Source of the DNA: an uncultured Alphaproteobacteria bacterium
GTDB taxonomy: Bacteria; Pseudomonadota; Alphaproteobacteria; RF32; CAG-239
DNA length: 10,523 nt
Assembly: GCA_944391355.1 (NCBI GenBank)
Contig: CALXTG010000001.1
Span: forward strand, 1-10,523
Reading direction: 5' to 3'
Within the stretch, counting starts at the first letter, position 1. Each line of letters opens with the position of its first letter. The position numbers were made by a program, and so were the translations under genes. Under the pieces are notes generated by a model. The model saw only the letters and a list, made by a program, of their open reading frames with translations. It was not told the DNA's origin and made no database searches. Below are positions 1 through 6,761 of the stretch, piece after piece.

Positions 1-198
1 AAATTCCAGTCTTCGGATCCTTGCTCGGCAACAGAAGATAAAATTGAGCCGGAACCATGTGAGCCGATGCAAAAAGAAGAAACACTCGAATTAGTTCGTG
101 CTTATTATAAAATCCCTAATCGTCAAGCTGCCAGACAGATGTTTGAGCTTATAATTTCAATGTCAAAAGCCGTATATCCGCAAGATAAAAAGAAATAA
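1..198 (+). CDS. C-terminal fragment of a probable XRE-family (helix-turn-helix) transcriptional regulator
   Basis: The frame is open from the first base to a TAA at 196-198 and gives 65 residues; the start lies outside the window. The fragment begins with an acidic, low-complexity linker and ends in an amphipathic helical segment containing ETLELVRAYYKIPNRQAARQ followed by MFELIISMSKA, with a basic end (QDKKK). From memory, this ETLELVRAYY.I....R..F.L. signature is the C-terminal tail found after the Cro/C1-type HTH domain in many alphaproteobacterial XRE regulators. The DNA-binding domain itself is not present here, so the family call rests only on the tail. A terminator follows 22 bases after the stop, so this gene is the end of its transcription unit. 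The regulated target cannot be inferred. Confidence 0.6.
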   Translation, partial: KFQSSDPCSATEDKIEPEPCEPMQKEETLELVRAYYKIPNRQAARQMFELIISMSKAVYPQDKKK

Positions 199-220
199 AA
201 AAATCAGAATTAAAAAAGAA

Positions 221-249
221 AAAAACCTTGATGATATATCAAGGTTTTT
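221..249. terminator. Bidirectional intrinsic terminator between HTH gene and tRNA-Leu
   Basis: A perfect 12-bp inverted repeat pairs 221-232 (AAAAACCTTGAT) with 238-249 (ATCAAGGTTTTT) around a 5-base loop. On the plus strand it ends in five Ts and can stop the regulator transcript. On the minus strand it is followed by a seven-T run, then C and more Ts, and lies only 6 bases beyond the tRNA CCA end, so it can also terminate the tRNA transcript. Confidence 0.85.
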
Positions 250-254
250 CAATT

Positions 255-340
255 TGGTAGGGGTAGTCAGACTTGAACTGACACGGCCTGAGGCCACAAG
301 ATTTTGAGTCTAGCGCGTCTACCAGTTCCGCCATACCCCC
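255..340 (-). tRNA. tRNA-Leu, anticodon CAA (reads UUG)
   Basis: The 86-nt minus-strand sequence folds as a class II tRNA. The acceptor arm GGGGGTA pairs with TACCCCT, with a G-U at 1-72. The D arm carries GGCGGAACTGGTAGACGC. The anticodon loop is CTCAAAA with CAA at 306-304. A long variable arm has the stem GGCC/GGCC around TCA. The T arm is GTCAG-TTCAAGT-CTGAC, and discriminator A is followed by an encoded CCA at 257-255. The long variable arm and A73 identify tRNA-Leu. The anticodon stem (CTAGA/TCTTG) has a U-U mismatch at 28-42. The gene stands alone, with its own promoter upstream and a terminator directly downstream. Confidence 0.96.
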
Positions 341-356
341 ACAAGTTATGGAGATA

Positions 357-383
357 AATATAATATTAATTTGTTCTCGTCAA
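357..383 (-). promoter_or_regulatory. sigma70-type promoter for tRNA-Leu
   Basis: Read on the minus strand, TTGACG (383-378) is followed after 15 bases by TATATT (362-357). A TATTTA at 360-355 would give a 17-base spacer instead. Either choice puts transcription start about 8-10 bases before the mature tRNA 5' end at 340, as expected for a short-leader tRNA gene. Confidence 0.65.
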
Positions 384-405
384 TAGTTTTTTTACTAAAA
401 ACGAC

Positions 406-441
406 TATAAAATAATCACCGATAAAAACAGGGAAGAAGAT
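406..441 (+). promoter_or_regulatory. Candidate -10 box and ribosome binding site for the TPR-methyltransferase gene
   Basis: TATAAA at 406-411 is a plausible -10 box, but no good -35 hexamer sits 16-18 bases upstream, so the promoter call is weak. AGGGAAG at 430-436 is a Shine-Dalgarno-like stretch 5 bases before TTG 442. It is the main reason for accepting that TTG as the start codon. Confidence 0.35.
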
Positions 442-1947
442 TTGCGAAATCTGAAATACATTGCCGACTGTCATTACAATCAGGGAAACTATGCCAAAGC
501 CTTATCCCTGTATCGCTATATTCTGCAAAAATCGCCGGCTGACGCTGCCGTTTTGCAGGCGGCCGGCGGCTGTTGTCTGGAATTAAACCAATTTTCCGAA
601 GCTGCGGTTTTTTATAAAGCTCTCGTCAAAAAAAATCCCTCGGCCGCTAATCTGGTTTTGCTGGCAGCCGCTTGTTATCATGACGGCCGCTATGAGCCTG
701 CCGAAAAATATCTGACCCGGGCCTTGCAAAAGGACGGTGACAATTATCCCGGACTGGTCACTTTCGGGAATTTATGTTTTATGCGAAAGGACTATGCACG
801 GGCATTTTCTTTTTACCGCCGGGCAGAAAAAATAGCTCCTGCCGCGCCGACGGTATTAATTAATTTGGCCAAAACCTGTTTTGAACAACGCGATTACCGC
901 CGGGCGGAAAAATATGCCTTAAAAGCCCGCCGTCTGGATTCCCGTTCGGAAACAATTTTGACCCTGCTCGGAAATATCTCTCTTGAACGGGAAGATTTTG
1001 CCGCGGCCGCCGCTTATTTTAAATCGGCGCTGAAACTGAAACCCGGAGACGGCTGGCTGCATAATTATCTCTCCCGGGCCTGTCAGGGAGAACAAATCTA
1101 TGACAAAGCGCTGTACCATGCCTGGAAGGCGCTCGAACTGAGCGGCGGAGAGGATTCCCAGCAATTGAACTTTGCTTATCTGCTTTATGAAATTTTACCT
1201 TCTGCGCCGGCGGATTCTTTTAAACGTTATATGTGTAAATGGCAGAAAAAATATGCCGGAAATCCGATTGTCGATTATGCGCTCCGGGCTGTGAATAACT
1301 CTGCCGAAACCGGACGCGCCGACCCCGATTATGTGCGTAAAATTTTTGATAATTTTGCTGACGGATTCGAAGAAGTTTTAGCCTCGTTAAATTACAAAGT
1401 TCCGCAGTATGTCGATGCTTTTTTGCAGGAATTTTATCCGCGGCCTTCGTGGCTGGGAATACGGATTCTTGATGCCGGCTGCGGAACCGGATTATGCGCG
1501 CCGTCTTTAAAAAAATATGCCCGATTCCGCTCTTTGGACGGGGTCGATTTATCAGAAAAAATGCTGAAAACCGCCGCCGGAAAAAAACTCTATAACCGCT
1601 TGTTTTGCGCTGATTTGGCAGAGTTCGTCACCCGCGGAAAAGCCGCCTATCATCTGATTGTTGCGGCTGATGTTTTAACCTATTTCGGCGACCTGGAAAA
1701 TCTCTTCTCCGGATTCTGTTCCACTTTAAAAGAACGCGGCAGAATTATCTTCAGCGTTACCAAAAACACTCATGATAAAAATGATTATTTTCTTCATGCT
1801 TCGGGACGATTCCAACACAGTAAAAAATATCTGAAAAATGTCTTGGAAAAAAGCGGATTCCGAATTGAAAAAATTGTTGAAAAAAAACTGCGTAACGAAG
1901 GCGGGAAAAGCGTTTGCGGGTTTATTGTTTCAGCGGTTCGGACATAA
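442..1947 (+). CDS. TPR-repeat protein fused to a SAM-dependent methyltransferase
   Basis: This 501-residue protein has two parts. Residues 1 to about 235 are a run of roughly seven tetratricopeptide helix pairs, for example YIADCHYNQGNYAKALSLYR at 6-25, then DYARAFSFYRRAEKIAP at 117-133 and DFAAAAAYFKSALKLKPGD at 185-203. After a linker, residues 297-330 (YVRKIFDNFADGFEEVL onward) match the region that precedes the methyltransferase in the COG4976-type 'TPR-containing methyltransferase' family. The Rossmann methyltransferase follows: motif I LDAGCGTG at 343-350, acidic residue D369 in GVDLSEKML for the SAM ribose, FCADL at 388-392, and HLIVAADVLTYF at 404-415. The substrate is unknown; the TPR array suggests it acts on or with a protein. 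The start is TTG: the frame is open upstream to 370, but the next Met is residue 113, and the TPRs begin at once. No signal peptide is present, so it is probably cytosolic. It is monocistronic, with a terminator right after the stop. Confidence 0.88.
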   Translation: MRNLKYIADCHYNQGNYAKALSLYRYILQKSPADAAVLQAAGGCCLELNQFSEAAVFYKALVKKNPSAANLVLLAAACYHDGRYEPAEKYLTRALQKDGDNYPGLVTFGNLCFMRKDYARAFSFYRRAEKIAPAAPTVLINLAKTCFEQRDYRRAEKYALKARRLDSRSETILTLLGNISLEREDFAAAAAYFKSALKLKPGDGWLHNYLSRACQGEQIYDKALYHAWKALELSGGEDSQQLNFAYLLYEILPSAPADSFKRYMCKWQKKYAGNPIVDYALRAVNNSAETGRADPDYVRKIFDNFADGFEEVLASLNYKVPQYVDAFLQEFYPRPSWLGIRILDAGCGTGLCAPSLKKYARFRSLDGVDLSEKMLKTAAGKKLYNRLFCADLAEFVTRGKAAYHLIVAADVLTYFGDLENLFSGFCSTLKERGRIIFSVTKNTHDKNDYFLHASGRFQHSKKYLKNVLEKSGFRIEKIVEKKLRNEGGKSVCGFIVSAVRT

Positions 1948-1978
1948 AAAAACCTTCTGAAATGCAGAAGGTTTTTTT
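1946..1978. terminator. Bidirectional terminator between convergent TPR-methyltransferase and DUF2934 genes
   Basis: A perfect 14-bp inverted repeat pairs 1946-1959 with 1965-1978 (core ACCTTCTG/CAGAAGGT) around a 5-base loop. It has seven As on the left and seven Ts on the right, so it has a U-tract in both directions. Its left edge overlaps the TAA of the plus-strand gene. It lies 28 bases past the stop of the minus-strand gene. Confidence 0.92.
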
Positions 1979-2006
1979 GCAAAAATCTGCTGGTTATTTC
2001 ACCAAA

Positions 2007-2243
2007 TTATTTGCTGTTCTTTTTAGAAGAACTGGTCTTGCTTTTGGTGCTGGAAGCAGTAGCTTTTTTGCTGCTGGTCGAAGTCTTTTTAGCCGAAGTT
2101 TTGCAGCTTGAAGACTTGCAGTTATTAGACAATTGTTCAATCGCCATGGCCCAGATTTGCTCGTCTTGGCCGGAAGGGCAGCCGGAATTCTGCCAAATAT
2201 AATAAGCAGCTTCGCGGATAGCATTTTCGTTGTATTTAACCAT
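2007..2243 (-). CDS. Small DUF2934 protein with Lys/Ser/Thr-rich C-terminal tail
   Basis: This 78-residue protein starts at ATG 2243, preceded by GGAG (2253-2250) at a 6-base spacing. An upstream in-frame ATG at 2279 lacks such a site and would lie at or before the predicted transcription start, so the shorter form is preferred. Residues 6-37 (IREAAYYIWQNSGCPSGQDE, then QIWAMAIEQL) match the DUF2934 pattern I.E.AY.IWE..G.P.G.D...W..AE..L, a short helical domain of unknown function. The remaining ~40 residues are almost only Lys, Ser, Thr and Ala with two Cys (SSSCKTSAKKTSTSSKK and onward), which is strongly basic, presumably disordered, and could bind nucleic acid or another polyanion. No signal peptide is visible. 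The gene is divergent from glgB and shares its upstream region. The function is unknown; a link to glycogen metabolism is only suggested by position. Confidence 0.82.
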   Translation of the reverse strand: MVKYNENAIREAAYYIWQNSGCPSGQDEQIWAMAIEQLSNNCKSSSCKTSAKKTSTSSKKATASSTKSKTSSSKKNSK

Positions 2244-2281
2244 AATTAACTCCAAATAAAAAATTTTGGTAAACATCAATC

Positions 2282-2309
2282 AATATACAAGCAAATTTTA
2301 ATACGTCAA
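2282..2309 (-). promoter_or_regulatory. sigma70-type promoter for the DUF2934 gene
   Basis: On the minus strand, TTGACG (2309-2304) and TATATT (2287-2282) are separated by 16 bases, each matching the consensus at five of six positions. The start would fall near 2275, giving a leader of about 30 bases that contains the GGAG ribosome site. The same TTGACG/TATATT pair occurs in front of the tRNA-Leu gene. Confidence 0.7.
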
Positions 2310-2372
2310 TAAGTAATCGAAAGAAAATGTTGTTTTTGCAAAATAAAAAATAGAATAACTCTAATTTGCTTG
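2288..2372. repeat. 10-bp inverted repeat in the divergent DUF2934/glgB intergenic region
   Basis: CAAGCAAATT at 2288-2297 is exactly inverted as AATTTGCTTG at 2363-2372. The left arm lies in the -10/-35 spacer of the DUF2934 promoter and the right arm overlaps the -35 area of the candidate glgB promoter. It may be a paired operator, but the sequence is AT-rich and the repeat is short, so chance is possible. Confidence 0.3.
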
Positions 2373-2398
2373 CATTTAAAATTATAAGAATTTATAGA
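2370..2398 (+). promoter_or_regulatory. Candidate promoter of the glgB-glgX-malQ operon
   Basis: TTGCAT (2370-2375) and TATAGA (2393-2398) are 17 bases apart, which would start transcription near 2405 and leave a leader of about 50 bases. The -10 is fair and the -35 weak (TTG only), which would suit an activated promoter. No other pair in this AT-rich region is clearly better. Confidence 0.35.
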
Positions 2399-2455
2399 TG
2401 AATTTTAAAGGGTAATGATTAAATAATATTTTTATAAAAAAGCGAGGTTATATTT

Positions 2456-4654
2456 ATGGAAAACTTATTATCTAAAGAAGAAATGGAAGCCATAATTAAC
2501 GGCGATCACAGCAATCCTTTTTCCGTTTTGGGAATTCACAAAAACAAAGGCAGCAAAGATGTTTTTATCCGGGCCTATCAGCCAAATTCCCGTTCGATGG
2601 AACTTCTTGATAATAACGGTTCGTCACTGGGGATGATGACCAAACTCGATGACCGCGGATTTTTCCAAATTAACCTCGGCCCGCGCGAAAATTTTGCTTA
2701 TCGTTTTCGTATCGAAAATGACCGCGGCGACTTTTATGAAAAAGAAGATTCTTACCGCTTTCCTTCCATTCTCGGCGATATCGATTTATACCTTCTTGCG
2801 GAGGGAAATCACCTCGATATGTATCAAAAACTCGGCGCCCACGTTATCGAATTAAACGAGGTGCGCGGCGTCAGTTTTGCAGTTTGGGCGCCTAATGCCA
2901 AACGCGTCAGCGTCGTCGGAAATTTCAACAACTGGGACGGCCGCACCACGGTCATGCGCAATCATCCTTCCTGCGGGATCTGGGATATTTTTATTCCGGG
3001 TATCGGCCAGGGAGAAATCTATAAATACGAAGTCAAAACCCGGGAAAATTATATCCTCGTAAAATCTGATCCGGTTGCCTTTTATTCCGAAAAAAGGCCG
3101 CATACCGCTTCGATTGTTTATGACATCAACAACTATCATTGGAACGACGAAGGCTGGATGAATTACCGGGAGGAAGCTAACAGTTTTGACAAGCCGATGT
3201 CAATTTATGAAGTGCACCTCGGTTCCTGGCGCCGCAAAGGCGAAAACGGCAGCGAATATCTGACCTATCGCGAGTTTGCCGATCATCTGGTTCCCTATGT
3301 GTCAAATATGGGCTTTACCCATGTCGAATTTTTGCCGTTGAGCGAACATCCGCTGGACAGCTCCTGGGGGTATCAGGTAACCGGAATGTTTGCGCCGACT
3401 TCGCGCTTCGGCACGCCCGATGATTTTCGTTATATGATTGATAAATTCCACCAGGCCGGCATCGGGGTTATTATGGACTGGGTTCCCGCCCATTTCCCCA
3501 AAGACGGTCACGGGCTGGTCGAATTTGACGGGACGCATCTCTATGAACATGCCGATCCGCGCAAAGGCGAACATACCGACTGGGGTACAAAAATTTATAA
3601 CTACGGCCGGACCGAAGTTTGTAATTTTCTTTGTGCCAGCGCACTATATTGGCTGAAGGAATATCATATTGACGGCTTGCGCGTCGACGCGGTTGCTTCA
3701 ATGCTCTATCTTGATTATTCGCGCAAGAGCGGCGAGTGGCTTCCCAATATCTACGGCGGCAACGAAAATCTTGAGGCGATTTCTTTTTTGAGAAAAATGA
3801 ACGAGCTGGTTTACGGACACAACAAAGGGGCAATAACCTGCGCCGAAGAGTCGACGGCCTGGCCGATGGTTTCGCGCCCGACCTCGATGGGCGGTCTCGG
3901 TTTCGGCTATAAATGGAACATGGGCTGGATGAATGACACGCTCAAATATATCAGCAAAGATCCCATTCATCGTAAATATCATCACGGTATGCTGACTTTC
4001 GGGCTGCTCTATGCCTTTAACGAGAACTTTATTTTGCCGATTTCGCATGACGAAGTCGTGCACGGCAAATGCTCGATGATCTCCAAAATGCCGGGTGACG
4101 AGTGGCAGCGTTTTGCCAATCTGCGTTCTTATTACGGTTTTATGTTTACCCATCCGGGAAAGAAACTGTTGTTCATGGGCTGCGAGTTCGGTCAGGACTG
4201 GGAGTGGAATTCCGAAAGCAGCCTGCGTTGGCATTTGCTTGATTACCCGATGTATAAGGGAATGCAGAACTGCGTCCGCGATTTGAACCTGATGTATAAA
4301 GGCAATGCGCCCTTATATGAGGTCGATTTTGATTATCGCGGTTTTGAATGGATTGAACACAGCAACGCTGCCGACAGCGTTATCTCTTATATCCGCAAGG
4401 GACATAATCCGGCCGATTATCTGATTGTTATCTGCAACTTTACGCCGGTGGTTCGTCAGAATTATCGGATCGGGGTTAATGAACTTTGCGGTTATCAAGA
4501 AATTTTTAACAGTGATGACGTAAACTACTGGGGAAGCGGTGTTAAAAATGAGGGCGTCAAACAGGCCGAAGCAATCTCCTGGAACGATAAGCCTCATTCG
4601 CTGCAGGTAACGCTGCCGCCGCTTTCGACCATTGTATTAAAACCAATTCGCTAA
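2456..4654 (+). CDS. glgB: 1,4-alpha-glucan (glycogen) branching enzyme GlgB
   Basis: The enzyme cuts an alpha-1,4 glucan chain and rejoins the piece in alpha-1,6 linkage, creating branches in cytosolic glycogen. At 732 residues it matches the usual length of the two-N-domain type (E. coli 728). Order: N-terminal GlgB domain about 1-120 (NPFSVLGIHKN at 20-30); CBM48 module about 128-220 (FAVWAPNAKRVSVVGNFNNW at 141-160); GH13 barrel about 245-620; C-terminal beta domain to 732. Catalytic residues are all present: nucleophile D411 in DGLRVDAVASMLY, acid/base E464 in AEEST, and transition-state D532 in ISHDEVVHGK, aligning with E. coli D405, E458 and D526. The ATG has GCGAGG at 2442-2447, 8 bases upstream. 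It is the first gene of the operon; glgX follows after 19 bases. Confidence 0.97.
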   Translation: MENLLSKEEMEAIINGDHSNPFSVLGIHKNKGSKDVFIRAYQPNSRSMELLDNNGSSLGMMTKLDDRGFFQINLGPRENFAYRFRIENDRGDFYEKEDSYRFPSILGDIDLYLLAEGNHLDMYQKLGAHVIELNEVRGVSFAVWAPNAKRVSVVGNFNNWDGRTTVMRNHPSCGIWDIFIPGIGQGEIYKYEVKTRENYILVKSDPVAFYSEKRPHTASIVYDINNYHWNDEGWMNYREEANSFDKPMSIYEVHLGSWRRKGENGSEYLTYREFADHLVPYVSNMGFTHVEFLPLSEHPLDSSWGYQVTGMFAPTSRFGTPDDFRYMIDKFHQAGIGVIMDWVPAHFPKDGHGLVEFDGTHLYEHADPRKGEHTDWGTKIYNYGRTEVCNFLCASALYWLKEYHIDGLRVDAVASMLYLDYSRKSGEWLPNIYGGNENLEAISFLRKMNELVYGHNKGAITCAEESTAWPMVSRPTSMGGLGFGYKWNMGWMNDTLKYISKDPIHRKYHHGMLTFGLLYAFNENFILPISHDEVVHGKCSMISKMPGDEWQRFANLRSYYGFMFTHPGKKLLFMGCEFGQDWEWNSESSLRWHLLDYPMYKGMQNCVRDLNLMYKGNAPLYEVDFDYRGFEWIEHSNAADSVISYIRKGHNPADYLIVICNFTPVVRQNYRIGVNELCGYQEIFNSDDVNYWGSGVKNEGVKQAEAISWNDKPHSLQVTLPPLSTIVLKPIR

Positions 4655-4673
4655 ATCGGGGGCACCATCGACA

Positions 4674-6749
4674 ATGCAGAATATTCAGACATCACGCGGA
4701 AATTCCTATCCTCTGGGAGCGCATTATGACGGCCGCGGCGTAAATTTTGCTTTGTTTTCGATGCATGCCGAAAAAGTCGAGCTCTGCCTTTTTGATAAGA
4801 CCGGCGCCGATGAAATTGAGCGTTTTACCATCAGCGAAAATGACAACAACATCTGGCATATTTATCTTGCCGGTCTTAAACCCGGGCAGCTGTACGGCTA
4901 TCGTGTTTACGGCCCCTACGAGCCGTTAAAGGGACATCGTTTCAATCCGAACAAGCTGCTGCTTGATCCTTATGCCCGTAAACTTTCCGGGCGCCTGATA
5001 TGGAATAAGGCTTTGTTCGGCTATGATCCTGACAGTCCCGAAAAAGACTTGTCTTTTTCCAAACTCGACAGCGCGCCTTTTGTTCCCAAAAGCGTGGTTG
5101 TCGCCGAAGATGATTATGACTGGCAGGGGGACAGCCCTTTGCAAATTCCCTATGAAAAGACAGTCGTTTATGAAACGCATCTGAAAGGGTATACGGCGCT
5201 GCACCCGTTTATTAAAGATGCGGAGCGGGGAACTTTCAGGGGCTTTGCCGAGCGAACCGTTGCCACTTACTTGCGCTGGCTCGGCGTCAGCGCGGTCGAA
5301 CTTCTGCCGGTGCATGCCTTTTGGGGCAATCGTTATCACCGCGGTCTGCGTAAGGATAATTACTGGGGATATGAAAGTTTCAGTTTCTTCGCGCCGGAAA
5401 ACACCTATCTGGCGACGGATCGTCTGAGCGAAATTAAAGATATGGTAAAACAGCTCCATAAAAACGGTTTGGAAGTCCTTTTGGATGTGGTTTATAACCA
5501 TACCGGCGAAGGCAACGAAATGGGGCCGACCCTGTCTTACCGCGGTATTGATAATGCCAGTTATTACAGCCTAAATCCGGCTAACCGCCGCTTTTATTAT
5601 GACAGTACCGGCTGCGGGGCATCTTTCAATCTGGAGAACCCTTATGTCCTGAATCTGGTAATGGATTCTTTGCGTTATTGGGTTAAAGAATTTCACATTG
5701 ACGGCTTCCGCTTTGATCTGGCAACGACGCTGTGCCGACAGAAAGGCGTAGTCAGTCAGCGCTGCGGCTTCCTCTATGCCGCCAATCAGGATCCCTGCCT
5801 CAAAAATGTAAAACTGATTGCCGAACCCTGGGATGTCGGTATGGGCGGCTATCAGGTCGGCGCTTTCCCGCCGGGCTGGGCAGAGTGGAATGACAAATAC
5901 CGTGATGTCGTCCGCCGTTTTTGGAAAGGCGACAAATTTCAGACTGCCGAACTTGCCAGCCGCGTCAGCGGGTCAAGTGATGTGTTTAACTACAATAACC
6001 GCGATATATGGACCAGTATCAATTTTATCACCGCCCATGACGGTTTTACTTTGCGTGATGTCGTCAGCTATAACCGCAAACATAACGGCAGCAACGGTGA
6101 AAATAACCGTGACGGAACCGACAATAACTGGAGTTGGAATTCCGGCATTGAAGGCGAAACGGATTCTCCCGTCGTTTGTGATAACCGGATAAAACGAACC
6201 CGGGCAATGCTGGCAACTTTGCTGCTTTCTTACGGAACCCCGCTGATGGTTGCCGGCGACGAGTTCGGCAATACCCAGATGGGCAATAACGACGCCTATT
6301 GCCAGGATAACGTCATCAGCTGGATCAATTGGGGAGGCATTGGCGAAAATGATAAAAAACTGGCGTATTATGTCCGCCGGCTGCTGCGTTTCCGCCGGAC
6401 TTCCGGCTTCTTTGAACGCAGCAAATTTTTCAACGGCAAACCGGTTCCGGGAACCAAAATCAAAGATTTAACCTGGTACAATGAAAAAGGATATGAATTT
6501 ACCAATGAAGACTGGCATGACGGCAGCCGCCAGTCAATAGCTTATTGCGTCTTTAACGGTGAAAAATATCTGCTGGTCATCTTCAATGCCGCTCCGCACA
6601 CATTGTTGTGGACGCTGCCCGATTTGGGGCGGAACGCCAAATGGAAATTGATTGTTGACAGTTCCGATAAATTAAAGGGCTTTTCTTCACCGAAAGTGCC
6701 GCTGGAAATGCCCGCCTGGAGCGTTCTGGCTTTTGAGATTTCCAAATAA
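4674..6749 (+). CDS. glgX: Glycogen debranching enzyme GlgX (GH13 isoamylase type)
   Basis: The protein hydrolyses alpha-1,6 branch points, typically the short stubs left by glycogen phosphorylase, and releases malto-oligosaccharides. It has 691 residues (E. coli GlgX 657). An N-terminal CBM48 domain covers about 10-100 (GVNFALFSMHAEKVELCLFD at 22-41, GYRVYGPYEP at 75-84). The GH13 barrel contains DVVYNHTGEG at 271-280, nucleophile D348 in HIDGFRFDLATTL, acid E384 in LIAEPWDVG, and transition-state D456 in TAHDGFTLRD. A C-terminal beta domain follows. YWVKEFHIDGFRFDLATTL and the STGCG motif at 311-315 are characteristic of the GlgX/TreX group rather than alpha-amylases. ATG 4674 is preceded by a G-rich stretch (4658-4662), a rather distant ribosome site. 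It lies between glgB and malQ. Assignment to GlgX versus a TreX-like isoamylase cannot be settled by eye. Confidence 0.93.
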   Translation: MQNIQTSRGNSYPLGAHYDGRGVNFALFSMHAEKVELCLFDKTGADEIERFTISENDNNIWHIYLAGLKPGQLYGYRVYGPYEPLKGHRFNPNKLLLDPYARKLSGRLIWNKALFGYDPDSPEKDLSFSKLDSAPFVPKSVVVAEDDYDWQGDSPLQIPYEKTVVYETHLKGYTALHPFIKDAERGTFRGFAERTVATYLRWLGVSAVELLPVHAFWGNRYHRGLRKDNYWGYESFSFFAPENTYLATDRLSEIKDMVKQLHKNGLEVLLDVVYNHTGEGNEMGPTLSYRGIDNASYYSLNPANRRFYYDSTGCGASFNLENPYVLNLVMDSLRYWVKEFHIDGFRFDLATTLCRQKGVVSQRCGFLYAANQDPCLKNVKLIAEPWDVGMGGYQVGAFPPGWAEWNDKYRDVVRRFWKGDKFQTAELASRVSGSSDVFNYNNRDIWTSINFITAHDGFTLRDVVSYNRKHNGSNGENNRDGTDNNWSWNSGIEGETDSPVVCDNRIKRTRAMLATLLLSYGTPLMVAGDEFGNTQMGNNDAYCQDNVISWINWGGIGENDKKLAYYVRRLLRFRRTSGFFERSKFFNGKPVPGTKIKDLTWYNEKGYEFTNEDWHDGSRQSIAYCVFNGEKYLLVIFNAAPHTLLWTLPDLGRNAKWKLIVDSSDKLKGFSSPKVPLEMPAWSVLAFEISK

Positions 6750-6757
6750 AGGAGGTG
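6750..6757 (+). promoter_or_regulatory. Strong Shine-Dalgarno of malQ
   Basis: AGGAGGTG sits directly after the glgX stop codon and 4 bases before ATG 6762. It is the best ribosome binding site in the window and fixes the malQ start. It suggests malQ is translated independently and efficiently from the operon mRNA. Confidence 0.85.
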
Positions 6758-6761
6758 CCTG

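Noticed and set aside
2007..2125. Histone H1-like or nucleoid protein based on the Lys/Ser tail
   Set aside because: The KAAPK-type repeats of H1-like proteins are absent and the N-terminal domain matches DUF2934; composition alone does not support the call.
2011..2202. Leu/Val-rich plus-strand frame that looks like a membrane segment
   Set aside because: It is the complement of the Lys/Ser-rich DUF2934 tail; hydrophobic codons antisense to AAG/TCT-type codons give a false membrane helix.
1994..2224. Alternative minus-strand frame across the DUF2934 gene
   Set aside because: The competing frame (2243-2007) has a clear DUF2934 match, a GGAG site and a promoter; this one has none. The low-complexity Lys/Ser codons keep several frames open.
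3698..4234. Minus-strand 178-codon open frame inside glgB
   Set aside because: It is antisense to the catalytic core of GlgB, where constraint on the sense strand explains the open frame.
4926..5501. Minus-strand 191-codon open frame inside glgX
   Set aside because: It is antisense to the conserved CBM48 and barrel start of GlgX, with no recognisable product.
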